From: Caproiciproducens galactitolivorans
GTDB taxonomy: Bacteria; Bacillota; Clostridia; Oscillospirales; Acutalibacteraceae
Direction of reading: 5' to 3'
Assembly: GCF_004768785.1 (NCBI RefSeq)
Contig: NZ_SRMQ01000010.1
Coordinates: 1-64,000 of the forward strand
DNA length: 64,000 bases
Below the pieces are notes generated by a model. The model did no database searches, was not told the origin of the DNA, and saw only the letters and a list, made by a program, of their open reading frames with translations. Positions within the stretch are counted from its first letter, which is position 1. Each line of letters begins with the position of its first letter. A program made the translations under genes and the position numbers. This document shows, piece after piece, positions 38,298 through 45,098 of the stretch.

Positions 38298-39640
38298 TGT
38301 ATAATACGCTTAATTCTGCCTTTACTGACGCTCTTAAACGTGAAGGTAAGGTAATTACATCTTATTCAGATAACACGCCCTATACTGTCATATTTAAGCG
38401 TAATAGCGATACAAACCAACTACAAGACAAGTTGACAATATTCTATCCTGTATCTGAAGGAATTCATGCCGGACAGTTATTAACATATGGTAATAAGCAT
38501 TTTCTTACCTTGAATCAAGAATCGCCGGAAAATGATATTTATTATAAGTCCGATTTAATTGAAACAAACGCTATACTTCACGCAATAACAAACGGTACAG
38601 AAATAAATGTGCCAGTATATGCCTATGACATTACAAATGGATTAACACAGAATAATAATGTAATTTCTCTTGTCAGCGGTGATATTCACATTATTGCAGA
38701 ACCTAGTTTGATTCAATCACTGGCTATTGACAGCACATTTGATGCAGTAGGCAGACATTGGAAGATAGACAATATAATTTCAAAGGATAATGTAAAACAC
38801 TTGTATTGTGAAGTTACTCAAACAACACATACCTATACTGTTTCGGTTACTGGTAATGATGCTTATCATAGGGGAGAATCTGCTCAATTAACCGCAACGG
38901 CAAAGGAAGATAGTACGATTATTAATAATGCTTCTTTTGTATGGACTTCTTCTGATACATCACTGGCAACGGTAGACAATACAGGACTTGTTCAATTTGT
39001 TGGTGATGGCAACGTAACAATAACCGCAACATGGACAACACAAAATGTAAGCGGCACAAAAGAAATTTCAATTGTAGAACCAGATGTATATTCATTAGTA
39101 GTTACCGCTAATGATACCTATACAACTGCTGATACTCCTACACTTACGGCAATAGCACAGAAGAATGGTACAACGGATTCTACGGCAACAATAACATGGA
39201 CTTCTTCTGATACAACGGTTGCCACAATTGACAGTACAGGTAAAGTAACTTTCTTAATTGCAGGTAGTGTAACCTTTACTGCCACATGGACAGAACAAAA
39301 TATTACTGCTACAAAGACAGTGACAGTAACGCAAGCCGAAAATATGACTTGTACTATTACATCTCCAAGTGCGGCAACAATTAAAGTAGGTATGAGTAAA
39401 ACCTTAACTGCTCATTTCTGGAAAGGTAGTACAGAACAAACAGGAATAACACCTGTATGGACTGTTATTCCCCCTACTGGTTATGAAAGCAATATTACAT
39501 ACACAACAAGCGGTATGACAATTACACTTACTGCGGCAAACAAAACGGCTATGATAGGTCAGTACATTAATGTAACATTGGCAGATTCAAACCATACTTG
39601 TAGTGCAACGTTACAAGTCAAGATTGTTTCTCTAATATAA
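38298..39640 (+). CDS. Head-closure-like protein with C-terminal Ig-like (BIG2) domains
   Basis: A 447-residue protein. The first about 100 residues (start MYNTLNSAFTDALKREGKV; then DKLTIFYPVSEG) resemble head-closure/stopper proteins. The rest carries two BIG2-type bacterial Ig-like domains (WTSSDTSLATVDNTGLVQF and WTSSDTTVATIDSTGKVTF) and a third related Ig-like segment at the end. ATG 38298 follows AAAGGGGGC; a longer upstream frame overlaps the adaptor gene and is rejected. Ig-like domains on phage head or connector proteins are thought to decorate the virion and bind surface glycans. It may close the head and offer a surface for a helper tail. Confidence 0.7.
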
Positions 39641-39655
39641 AGGCAGGTGAAATAA

Positions 39656-39931
39656 ATGGACGTTCAGGCAATTACACAGATTATTAGTACAGTTGGCTTC
39701 CCTATTGCCGCTTGTATCGGTTTGGGTTGGTTTGTCTATCATTTTGTGAATAAGGTTACAAATGATTCAACCGCAAGGGAACAATTACTTATGCAGCACC
39801 TTGAAGATCAAAATAATGTACTTACTGAAATCAGCAAGAACATGGATAAAATGAGTACCACATTGGATAATATGAACCAACGACTTTCCATAGTGGAAAT
39901 GAAGGTGGAAACTAAAGTACAGGGGAATTAA
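39656..39931 (+). CDS. Holin-like (BhlA/UviB-type) membrane protein
   Basis: A 91-residue protein with a single N-terminal transmembrane helix (about residues 7-31, including GFPIAACIGLGWFVYHFV) followed by a charged coiled-coil tail (ITEISKNMDKMSTTLDNM-like heptads). This layout matches the BhlA/UviB holin-like family. The SD is AGGCAGG. No endolysin gene is present in the element, so it could assist release only with a helper's lysis enzymes, or act otherwise at the membrane. Its 3' end overlaps an out-of-frame zinc-ribbon reading frame. Confidence 0.65.
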   Translation: MDVQAITQIISTVGFPIAACIGLGWFVYHFVNKVTNDSTAREQLLMQHLEDQNNVLTEISKNMDKMSTTLDNMNQRLSIVEMKVETKVQGN

Positions 39932-40079
39932 ATATAAACGGTGTATTGATTGTGGTAGTTTGTTTTTAATTGGAGTTGGTGTAAAAAATAAGAAACGATG
40001 TGATGACTGTCAAGAAATAGCAGATAGAAGGTTAAAATCTATTCGTAATAAAAAATATTATGATAACCATAAAGATTAA
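39927..40079 (+). pseudogene. CxxC zinc-ribbon microprotein frame without canonical start
   Basis: This frame encodes CIDCGSLF, then KRCDDCQEIADRR and a basic end, the same two-CxxC layout as the protein at 40435-40605. It is open from 39903 and overlaps the end of the holin-like gene in the +1 frame, but it has no ATG, GTG or TTG before the first cysteine. It is either the remnant of a cassette or is made by +1 frameshifting from the holin-like gene or an ATT start at 39927. Confidence 0.5.
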
Positions 40080-40107
40080 GACGGTTTTTATTTTTATAAA
40101 AATATTG

Positions 40108-40148
40108 AAAAAGTCCAGTAACCATGCGGTTTTCTGGACTTTTTATTT
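40108..40148 (+). terminator. Terminator hairpin, first copy of CCATGCGG-loop family
   Basis: A perfect 11-bp stem AAAAAGTCCAG (40108-40118) with CTGGACTTTTT (40134-40144). The apical part AACC-ATGC-GGTT forms an inner stem with the ATGC loop shared by the later copies. The outer stem sequence differs from the other copies while remaining fully paired. Confidence 0.75.
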
Positions 40149-40434
40149 TTAGTAATTATTATCAAAAACATTAACAAACCGCAGTATAAAGCCATTTTTA
40201 CTAATTTACTAATTTTAAATTAGTTCGTCAACTATGGAGAACTGCATCAAATATTTTAAATGTAGAACGCACAAATTAAAAGTGTTACGCTAACAAATCT
40301 AAAGTTAATCGGCTTTAAGCCTAGCAAATATCAAATATTATCGGCATAGTATTAATTTTCATATATATGGTAAGAGATATTAATATACTAGACGTTTGTT
40401 TTAAAATGATTTTCGAGAATTGGGTTATGAATAT

Positions 40435-40605
40435 ATGAAGTATTGCAATGATGGGAAATTTATCAAGTGTGTTGATTGCGGAAGATTAATAAAATTATAT
40501 TCCAAGGATAATCAAACAGTACGTTGTGATAAATGTCAACATAAAAGAGATATTAAGCGTCAAAACAAATGGAGAGATGAGTGGAGGAAACGTCAGAAAA
40601 AGTAA
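40435..40605 (+). CDS. CxxC zinc-ribbon microprotein
   Basis: A 56-residue protein from ATG 40435 (a TTG at 40420 is an alternative). Two CxxC pairs (KCVDCGR and RCDKCQHK) can bind one zinc ion, and the C terminus is very basic (KRQNKWRDEWRKRQKK), suggesting nucleic-acid binding. It is the only complete copy of this cassette in the array; its 3' half recurs at 41251 and, degraded, at 40778. A CCATGCGG-loop terminator follows 34 bp after the stop. No specific function is recognised. Confidence 0.55.
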   Translation: MKYCNDGKFIKCVDCGRLIKLYSKDNQTVRCDKCQHKRDIKRQNKWRDEWRKRQKK

Positions 40606-40638
40606 CTTGGAATACGTAGCAAATTAAAAGTTAAACTC

Positions 40639-40677
40639 TTAAAACTCCTAGAGCCATGCGGACTTTGGGAGTTTTAA
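40639..40677 (+). terminator. CCATGCGG-loop hairpin, copy 2
   Basis: TTAAAACTCC (40639-40648) pairs with GGAGTTTTAA (40668-40677) around the conserved GAGCCATGCGGACT apical part. It follows the intact CxxC microprotein gene. Confidence 0.65.
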
Positions 40678-40777
40678 TTTTTATATATGTAAATTCCTAA
40701 TATGATAAGGTAGAGATTAATTTTTAATCAATTAGTTTATATAATACCCCAATATACTATATCATATTCGTATTCCA

Positions 40778-40870
40778 AAAGATAATCAAACAGTACGTTG
40801 TGATAAATGTCAACATATACATTTGCAACAGTTGTGGAGAGAATCTAAGCGTAAGCAAAGAATGTCCTAA
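40778..40870 (+). pseudogene. Degraded CxxC microprotein cassette (3' part)
   Basis: The frame reads KDNQTVRCDKCQH as in the intact cassette, then diverges and stops. Relative to the intact copy an extra A just upstream (TTCCAAAAGATA against TTCCAAGGATA) shifts the frame, and the first CxxC half is missing. Confidence 0.5.
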
Positions 40871-40894
40871 GCACAAATTAAAAGTTAAACCATT

Positions 40895-40931
40895 AAAACT
40901 CCTAGAGCCATGCGGCTTCTGGGAGTTTTTT
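40895..40931 (+). terminator. CCATGCGG-loop hairpin, copy 3
   Basis: AAAACTCC (40895-40902) pairs with GGAGTTTT (40922-40929), with the inner TAGAGCC/GGCTTCT pairing and ATGC loop, then a T-run. About 14-15 base pairs with one bulged T. Confidence 0.7.
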
Positions 40932-41205
40932 CATTCCCTTTATATATACAGTATGGAAAAACATAAAAATTAGTATTTTATACAGCACAAATTAAAAGTT
41001 AAACTCTTAAAAACTTAGTACCAATGCGGTTTCTGGGAGTTTTTTGTTTTTTATATAATATTGGTAAAGAAAAAATCTGTATAGCACAAATTAAAAGTTA
41101 AACCCTTAAAAACTTAGTACCCATGCGACTTCTAGGAGTTTTTTGTTTTTTATATAATATTGGTAAAAGAAATAGTAAATATCCCAATATACTATATCAT
41201 ATTCG

Positions 41206-41313
41206 TATGCTAAGGATAACCAAACAGTTCGTTGTGCAGAGTGTCAGCACAAAAGAGATATTAAGCGTCAAAACAAATGGAGAGATGAGTGGAGGAAACG
41301 TCAGAAAAAGTAA
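41206..41313 (+). pseudogene. Second partial copy of CxxC microprotein cassette
   Basis: The frame reads AKDNQTVRCAECQHKRD and continues identically to the intact cassette to the same basic end and stop. The first CxxC half is replaced by unrelated repeat sequence. A small protein could still be made only from a non-native start. The nucleotide match to the intact copy continues through the stop into the following hairpin. Confidence 0.55.
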
Positions 41314-41347
41314 CTTGGAATACGTAGCAAATTAAAAGTTAAACCCT

Positions 41348-41386
41348 TAAAACTCCTAGAGCCATGCGGCTTCTGGGAGTTTTTTG
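41348..41386 (+). terminator. CCATGCGG-loop hairpin, copy 6
   Basis: AAAACTCC (41348-41355) pairs with GGAGTTTT (41375-41382), with AGCC-ATGC-GGCT at the tip and a T-run. It is nearly identical to the copy at 40895. Confidence 0.7.
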
Positions 41387-41764
41387 TTTTTTATATAATA
41401 TTGGTAAAGAAAAAGTCTTGTGGAACTTTTTAATTGAATAGCCTTTTTTTGTAACGCTAACAAATTAAAAATTCCAAAGCACAAATTGAATAAAAATTGC
41501 TTAAAACTCCTAGAGCCATGCCGACTTTAGGACTTTTTGTTGTACCGCTATATATACAGTATGGAAATACATAAATAATGATTTCCTACTGTTATATATT
41601 TTTTTGACTTAAAATCAAATAAAGCAAAGAATGTCCTAAGCACAATTTAATCTTTATAAATCTCAAACTCCTAGAGCCATGCGGCTTTTAAGCATTTTCA
41701 AAAATCCTTAACTTAGGGATAGAAACTATACTTTAAAATTTAAAAAAGAAGGGTGTAATCTCAA

Positions 41765-41965
41765 ATGAAGTACGAGCGAATCAATGACTATGCATTTATT
41801 GGTGAAGATCACACAACCATAAAGGTAGTTATTGATAACACAACCTATAAGTCATGTGCTATGTGTGATTCCTTTTATCCTATTGATGGACACAATACAA
41901 AATACTGTCCTGATTGCAGAAAGAAAGCAAATAGTATAAAAACAAGTACCAGACAAAACAAGTGA
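41765..41965 (+). CDS. CxxC zinc-ribbon small protein
   Basis: A 66-residue protein with two CxxC pairs (SCAMCDSF and YCPDCRKK) about 20 residues apart and a basic C terminus (SIKTSTRQNK). It is probably zinc-binding and perhaps nucleic-acid-binding. It follows the hairpin array, has an AAGAAGGGTG SD and its own terminator. It is related in layout, though not closely in sequence, to the 40.4-kb cassette. Such proteins are frequent in phages; a precise role is unknown. Confidence 0.6.
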   Translation: MKYERINDYAFIGEDHTTIKVVIDNTTYKSCAMCDSFYPIDGHNTKYCPDCRKKANSIKTSTRQNK

Positions 41966-41969
41966 TTAA

Positions 41970-41998
41970 CCTTGTGGAAAGTTTTCCATAGGGTTTTT
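41970..41998 (+). terminator. Terminator after CxxC small protein
   Basis: CCTTGTGGAA (41970-41979) pairs with TTCCATAGGG (41984-41993), including wobble pairs, and is followed by TTTTT. Confidence 0.65.
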
Positions 41999-42094
41999 CT
42001 ATACACACAAATAACATAATGGGATGATATTCAATAACTGGCTCATTGTTTCAGCGATACAGGGATTGAGTACATAACAGGAAAGAGGTTAATT

Positions 42095-42580
42095 ATGGAA
42101 CAAGAAAATACCAACGTTCAGCAAGAAGAAAATGTCACTATGACGAAAACAGAATATCAAAAATCAATCCAATCCGCAGAGGATAAACTCCGTACCAGTT
42201 ATTCAAAACAAATTAAGGCTCTTGAGGATAAAATCAAGGAACTTACACCTGCTGATAAGACAGATGCGGAACTGGATTATGAAAAGCGTGTCAAGGAACT
42301 TGAAGCAAGGGAAAAGAAAATGAATTTGCTTGAATCATTGACCGCTAAAAACATTGATAAGTCATTTGCCGACTATCTCAAAGACGATATTGACATTGAA
42401 GCATTCAGTACATATTTCCAGAAGATTATAAATCATGAGGTTGAATCTTCCGGCTTTAAACCTTCAGGACATAACAACAACGTTCAAATGTCAAAAGACA
42501 AATGGCACTCAATGAGTTATCACGAAAAACAGGAATTTTATAATTCCAATCCTGAACTTGCTAAAAAGTTCATGCAGTAA
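42095..42580 (+). CDS. Phage capsid scaffolding protein (DUF4355-like)
   Basis: A 161-residue, strongly charged coiled-coil protein (heptad-rich from about residue 15 to 95) with a short folded C-terminal part (MSKDKWHSMSYHEKQEFYNS). This composition, its size and its position directly before the major capsid gene match phage scaffolding proteins of the DUF4355 type. It should direct assembly of the procapsid and then leave it. The SD is AAAGAGG. Having its own scaffold would let the element set its own capsid size. Confidence 0.75.
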   Translation: MEQENTNVQQEENVTMTKTEYQKSIQSAEDKLRTSYSKQIKALEDKIKELTPADKTDAELDYEKRVKELEAREKKMNLLESLTAKNIDKSFADYLKDDIDIEAFSTYFQKIINHEVESSGFKPSGHNNNVQMSKDKWHSMSYHEKQEFYNSNPELAKKFMQ

Positions 42581-42621
42581 GAAAACAAACAATTATTAAA
42601 TGAAAGAAAGAGGTATATATT

Positions 42622-43461
42622 ATGGCTACTATTTTTATTCCTGAAATTTTCTCTGATGCAGTAAATGAAAAATTAGGTACTACACTTCGTTTTGGTTCTG
42701 TTGCGTTCGATGCTTCTAGCCTTGTGCCGGAAATTAAAACCGCAGGTGATACAATGCACTTCCCAAAAATCAAGAGAACCGCAGTTGTAGAGAATGTAGT
42801 TAAGGGTACTGCCCTTACTCCGGCTGAACTTGATATGAGCGATTCTACCGCAGAAATCAAATATATCGGCTCTGCTTTCCGTATTTATGATAAAGACAAA
42901 GCACAGGTAAAAGGTGTATTGCAGGACAAAATTGTTATGCAGGTAAGTGATGTTATGGCAAAACAAATTGATACAGACCTTGCTGCCGCTTGTGATACTG
43001 CTGTGTTTAAGAGTGCAGTTGCCGCCGCTGATAAAATCACTTCCGCTGAATTGCAGACAGGTATTGATAATTTTGGCGATTCTGTAGATACGGATTCTTT
43101 TGCCGCTATTATCATCAATGCTAAACTTCGCTCTAGCTTTGCAGGTATGGACGAATTTGTTAATACCGCAAAAACCTATCAGACAAATGGTAATGGTTTA
43201 GTCCAAAATGGTGTTATCGGTTATTATTTCGGTATTCCTGTTATCGTTACAAATAACGGTACATGGGATTCCACAAAGTTAGAAGCAAAAACTTATATTA
43301 TCAAAAAAGATGCCCTCGGTTATGTATTCCAGAAGAATGTAACCCTTGAGGAAAGCCGTCAGGCACTTCTGCTTGCAACTGATGTTGTGGCTTCTTCTCT
43401 TTATGCTACAAAACTTCTTGATGATAAGGGTGTTGTCGTACTTAGAAAGACAGTTGCCTAA
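42622..43461 (+). CDS. Major capsid protein (HK97-fold type)
   Basis: A 279-residue protein with the typical start of Firmicutes phage coat proteins (FIPEIFSDAVNEKL, then AGDTMHFPKI) and the later sections DSFAAIIINAKLRSSF and YYFGIPVIVTNN. It lacks an N-terminal delta domain, consistent with the separate scaffold encoded 41 bp upstream. It should form the icosahedral shell. The SD is GAAAGAGG. A terminator follows, marking the end of the scaffold-capsid unit. Confidence 0.85.
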   Translation: MATIFIPEIFSDAVNEKLGTTLRFGSVAFDASSLVPEIKTAGDTMHFPKIKRTAVVENVVKGTALTPAELDMSDSTAEIKYIGSAFRIYDKDKAQVKGVLQDKIVMQVSDVMAKQIDTDLAAACDTAVFKSAVAAADKITSAELQTGIDNFGDSVDTDSFAAIIINAKLRSSFAGMDEFVNTAKTYQTNGNGLVQNGVIGYYFGIPVIVTNNGTWDSTKLEAKTYIIKKDALGYVFQKNVTLEESRQALLLATDVVASSLYATKLLDDKGVVVLRKTVA

Positions 43462-43505
43462 CTTTCAGGAAAATTTTCCTTAATGTTTAAATAATCTTTA
43501 TAAAG

Positions 43506-43536
43506 GTCGGAGTGTCAATAGATGCTCCGGCTTTTT
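43506..43536 (+). terminator. Terminator after major capsid gene
   Basis: GTCGGAGTGTC (43506-43516) pairs with GATGCTCCGGC (43521-43531) across an AATA loop, allowing wobble pairs, followed by TTTTT. Confidence 0.75.
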
Positions 43537-43578
43537 CTATATCTACTGATAAAAACAAGATTCAGCAGGTATAGAAAA
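43533..43578. promoter_or_regulatory. Inverted repeat upstream of Cro/C1-type regulator
   Basis: TTTTCTATATCTACTGA (43533-43549) matches the complement of 43562-43578 at most positions. It is 55 bp before the regulator start. It could be an operator for autoregulation or a second RNA hairpin. Confidence 0.35.
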
Positions 43579-43633
43579 GGAGTGGTCAAAATAGCCATAC
43601 CTTTATATCTCAATGAAAGGGGGAAAATCAAAC

Positions 43634-43867
43634 GTGATAACAGGAAAAGAATTCAAAGAAATCAGAGAGTACAAAGGTTTGTCCTTGCGTGATGTAGCAA
43701 AGTTTTGTGATGTATCACCGCAATTGATAGGACAGATTGAGCAAGGCAAAAAGTATTTTACAGAAAATAACTACAAGCAAATTATTGATGCTATGAACAT
43801 TGCTTTTGCAAAGAAAGCAAGTGGCGAACTTCAAAAACAAATTGGTAGACCAACAACAAATAAATGA
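43634..43867 (+). CDS. Cro/C1-type HTH regulator
   Basis: A 77-residue protein consisting almost entirely of one HTH_3 domain (KEFKEIREYKGLSLRDVAKF, then VSPQLIGQIEQGKKYFT). GTG 43634 is preferred over ATG 43613 because the purine-rich SD AAAGGGGGA at 43616-43624 lies between them. It has no C-terminal dimerisation or protease-sensor domain, so it is more like a Cro or activator than a cleavable repressor. It is the only clear transcription regulator in the element and lies between the capsid and replication genes. Confidence 0.8.
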   Translation: MITGKEFKEIREYKGLSLRDVAKFCDVSPQLIGQIEQGKKYFTENNYKQIIDAMNIAFAKKASGELQKQIGRPTTNK

Positions 43868-43889
43868 AAATCGAAGGAGGAATTAAGCA

Positions 43890-43943
43890 ATGAAGTATTT
43901 TATGGCATTACAGGTAGAGGGGAGTAATGATCATAAACAGTAA
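43890..43943 (+). CDS. Possible 17-residue peptide
   Basis: A very short frame, MKYFMALQVEGSNDHKQ, preceded by a strong GAAGGAGG SD at good spacing. It sits between the HTH gene and an unknown protein that lacks a clear SD of its own. It could be a leader peptide or microprotein, or chance. Confidence 0.3.
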   Translation: MKYFMALQVEGSNDHKQ

Positions 43944-44007
43944 ACCCTATGGGAGATAAATAATTATCGTTTGAACCAACTGTAAATACTCTTGTGAAAA
44001 CAAGAAT

Positions 44008-44784
44008 ATGAAAGAACAATTATTAAACAAATTTCCAGAATGGTATAAGGATTTAAACCCAGATAAATATTACATGGTATTATCAAATGATTTTGACAGT
44101 TACTATTCATGCAAACTTTTAAAGCATTTATTTGGACTTACAATAGGCGGCTTTTATTCTCTCGATAGTGGATTATATTTGAATCCAGAACGGTCGGAAG
44201 GAAAGGAACCCATATTTATAGATTTGAGTGTTACCAGATGTAAAACATTCGATAACCATTTTACATTTATAGATAATCCTGAATCTATCAATCCGAATAT
44301 CATTACTAATATTTACTATAAGAAATTTAATGGCAGTACATTGGCTTTACTTTGTTCCCTATTCAATAGGGATTTATCCAAATACAATGAAGAATCATTG
44401 ACTACATTACTTTGTATAGATGGTTGGTATATCGGTTATTACAATAAAGGCGGCAAATACAAAGATGTCAATATCTATTGGTATGAAATGCTTGATATGG
44501 ACAAGTATTTGCTCCCATTATTACAGGAGCATGATAATCAGTATTTTGTGGATTTTATCAGCAAATATGGATTGAATGAATCCATAACCATGATAGATAA
44601 TCATTTACATTGTAACTTGAATGTTGGAATTCCTAAGTATGAATTTGAATTAGTACAACCAGTGAAAAGACAAAACATGAGTACATATGAATTAAGGTCA
44701 ATTTATAGTAATAATCCTGATTCAATCATTACCGCAGCGGAATGTTATAAAGACAAATATTCAGTTTGCAGAAAGGCAGTATAA
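44008..44784 (+). CDS. Unknown element protein with DHH-like N-terminal motif
   Basis: A 258-residue protein I cannot name. The N-terminal segment VLSNDFDSYYSCKLLKHLFG resembles the first motif of DHH-type phosphoesterases (usually SDxDGxxSA), and a later IFIDLSVTRCKTFDNH could be another acidic/His motif. The other DHH motifs are not convincing. There is no good SD; instead a small hairpin CTTGT-GAAA-ACAAG (43991-44004) ends three bases before the ATG. It lies between the regulator and the replication genes, so an early DNA- or nucleotide-related role is possible. Confidence 0.55.
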   Translation: MKEQLLNKFPEWYKDLNPDKYYMVLSNDFDSYYSCKLLKHLFGLTIGGFYSLDSGLYLNPERSEGKEPIFIDLSVTRCKTFDNHFTFIDNPESINPNIITNIYYKKFNGSTLALLCSLFNRDLSKYNEESLTTLLCIDGWYIGYYNKGGKYKDVNIYWYEMLDMDKYLLPLLQEHDNQYFVDFISKYGLNESITMIDNHLHCNLNVGIPKYEFELVQPVKRQNMSTYELRSIYSNNPDSIITAAECYKDKYSVCRKAV

Positions 44785-44786
44785 AT

Positions 44787-45002
44787 ATGAAAACACAAAC
44801 ACAGGAAGAAATTCAGAAATCAATTAGCGAACGATTTATAATCGTTTACTCTTGCCGGAAGATGCTCTATTTGAAAGACAATGGATTCAGATATTTATTC
44901 AAATGCTTTAATGAAGGTTGCAGATGTAACTTTTGGGTATTTGATGCTACACCTGAAATCAGACAGGCATTGAGCGAATATAAAAGACCAGATCAAGAAT
45001 AA
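44787..45002 (+). CDS. Small DUF5659-like protein
   Basis: A 71-residue protein with SCRKMLYLKDNGFRYLF, two or three cysteines (KCFNEGCRCNFWVF) and the ending TPEIRQALSEYK. This layout resembles short phage proteins of the DUF5659 type, of unknown function. ATG 44787 follows AAAGGCAG; an upstream TTG at 44766 is an alternative. It begins 2 bp after the previous stop and is closed by a terminator. Confidence 0.55.
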   Translation: MKTQTQEEIQKSISERFIIVYSCRKMLYLKDNGFRYLFKCFNEGCRCNFWVFDATPEIRQALSEYKRPDQE

Positions 45003-45040
45003 GTAAGTTTCATTTGAAACTAAGTAAAAATAAATTATCT

Positions 45041-45070
45041 AGGACTACCCCAAAACAGGGTAGTCCTTTT
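45041..45070 (+). terminator. Terminator before primase gene
   Basis: A perfect 10-bp stem AGGACTACCC (45041-45050) with GGGTAGTCCT (45058-45067) followed by TTTTAT. Confidence 0.85.
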
Positions 45071-45098
45071 ATATTGTAAAGGATGATGTGATTAATTA

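Larger units (their letters stand above)
40108..41696 (+). repeat. Array of eight related terminator-like hairpins with CxxC cassette remnants
   Basis: Copies of a hairpin with an ATGC loop lie at about 40108, 40639, 40895, 41009, 41108, 41348, 41503 and 41664. The common form is AAAACTCC-TAGAGCC-ATGC-GGCTTCT-GGGAGTTTT. Most are preceded by a conserved GCACAAATTAAAAGTTAAAC and followed by a T-run, and several by TTTTTTATATAATATTGG. A larger unit of about 118 bp at 40543-40661 recurs at 41251-41369 with few differences. The sequence CCCAATATACTATATCATA occurs near 40748 and 41182. The last two copies have decayed outer stems. Spacing is irregular, so this is not a CRISPR array. Confidence 0.85.

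Noticed and set aside
40108-41696. Possible CRISPR array
   Set aside because: Repeats are irregularly spaced, carry terminator geometry with T-runs, vary in length and are mixed with coding remnants; no cas gene is near.
43613-43633. ATG 43613 as start of the HTH regulator
   Set aside because: The purine-rich SD lies downstream of it and is correctly spaced for GTG 43634.
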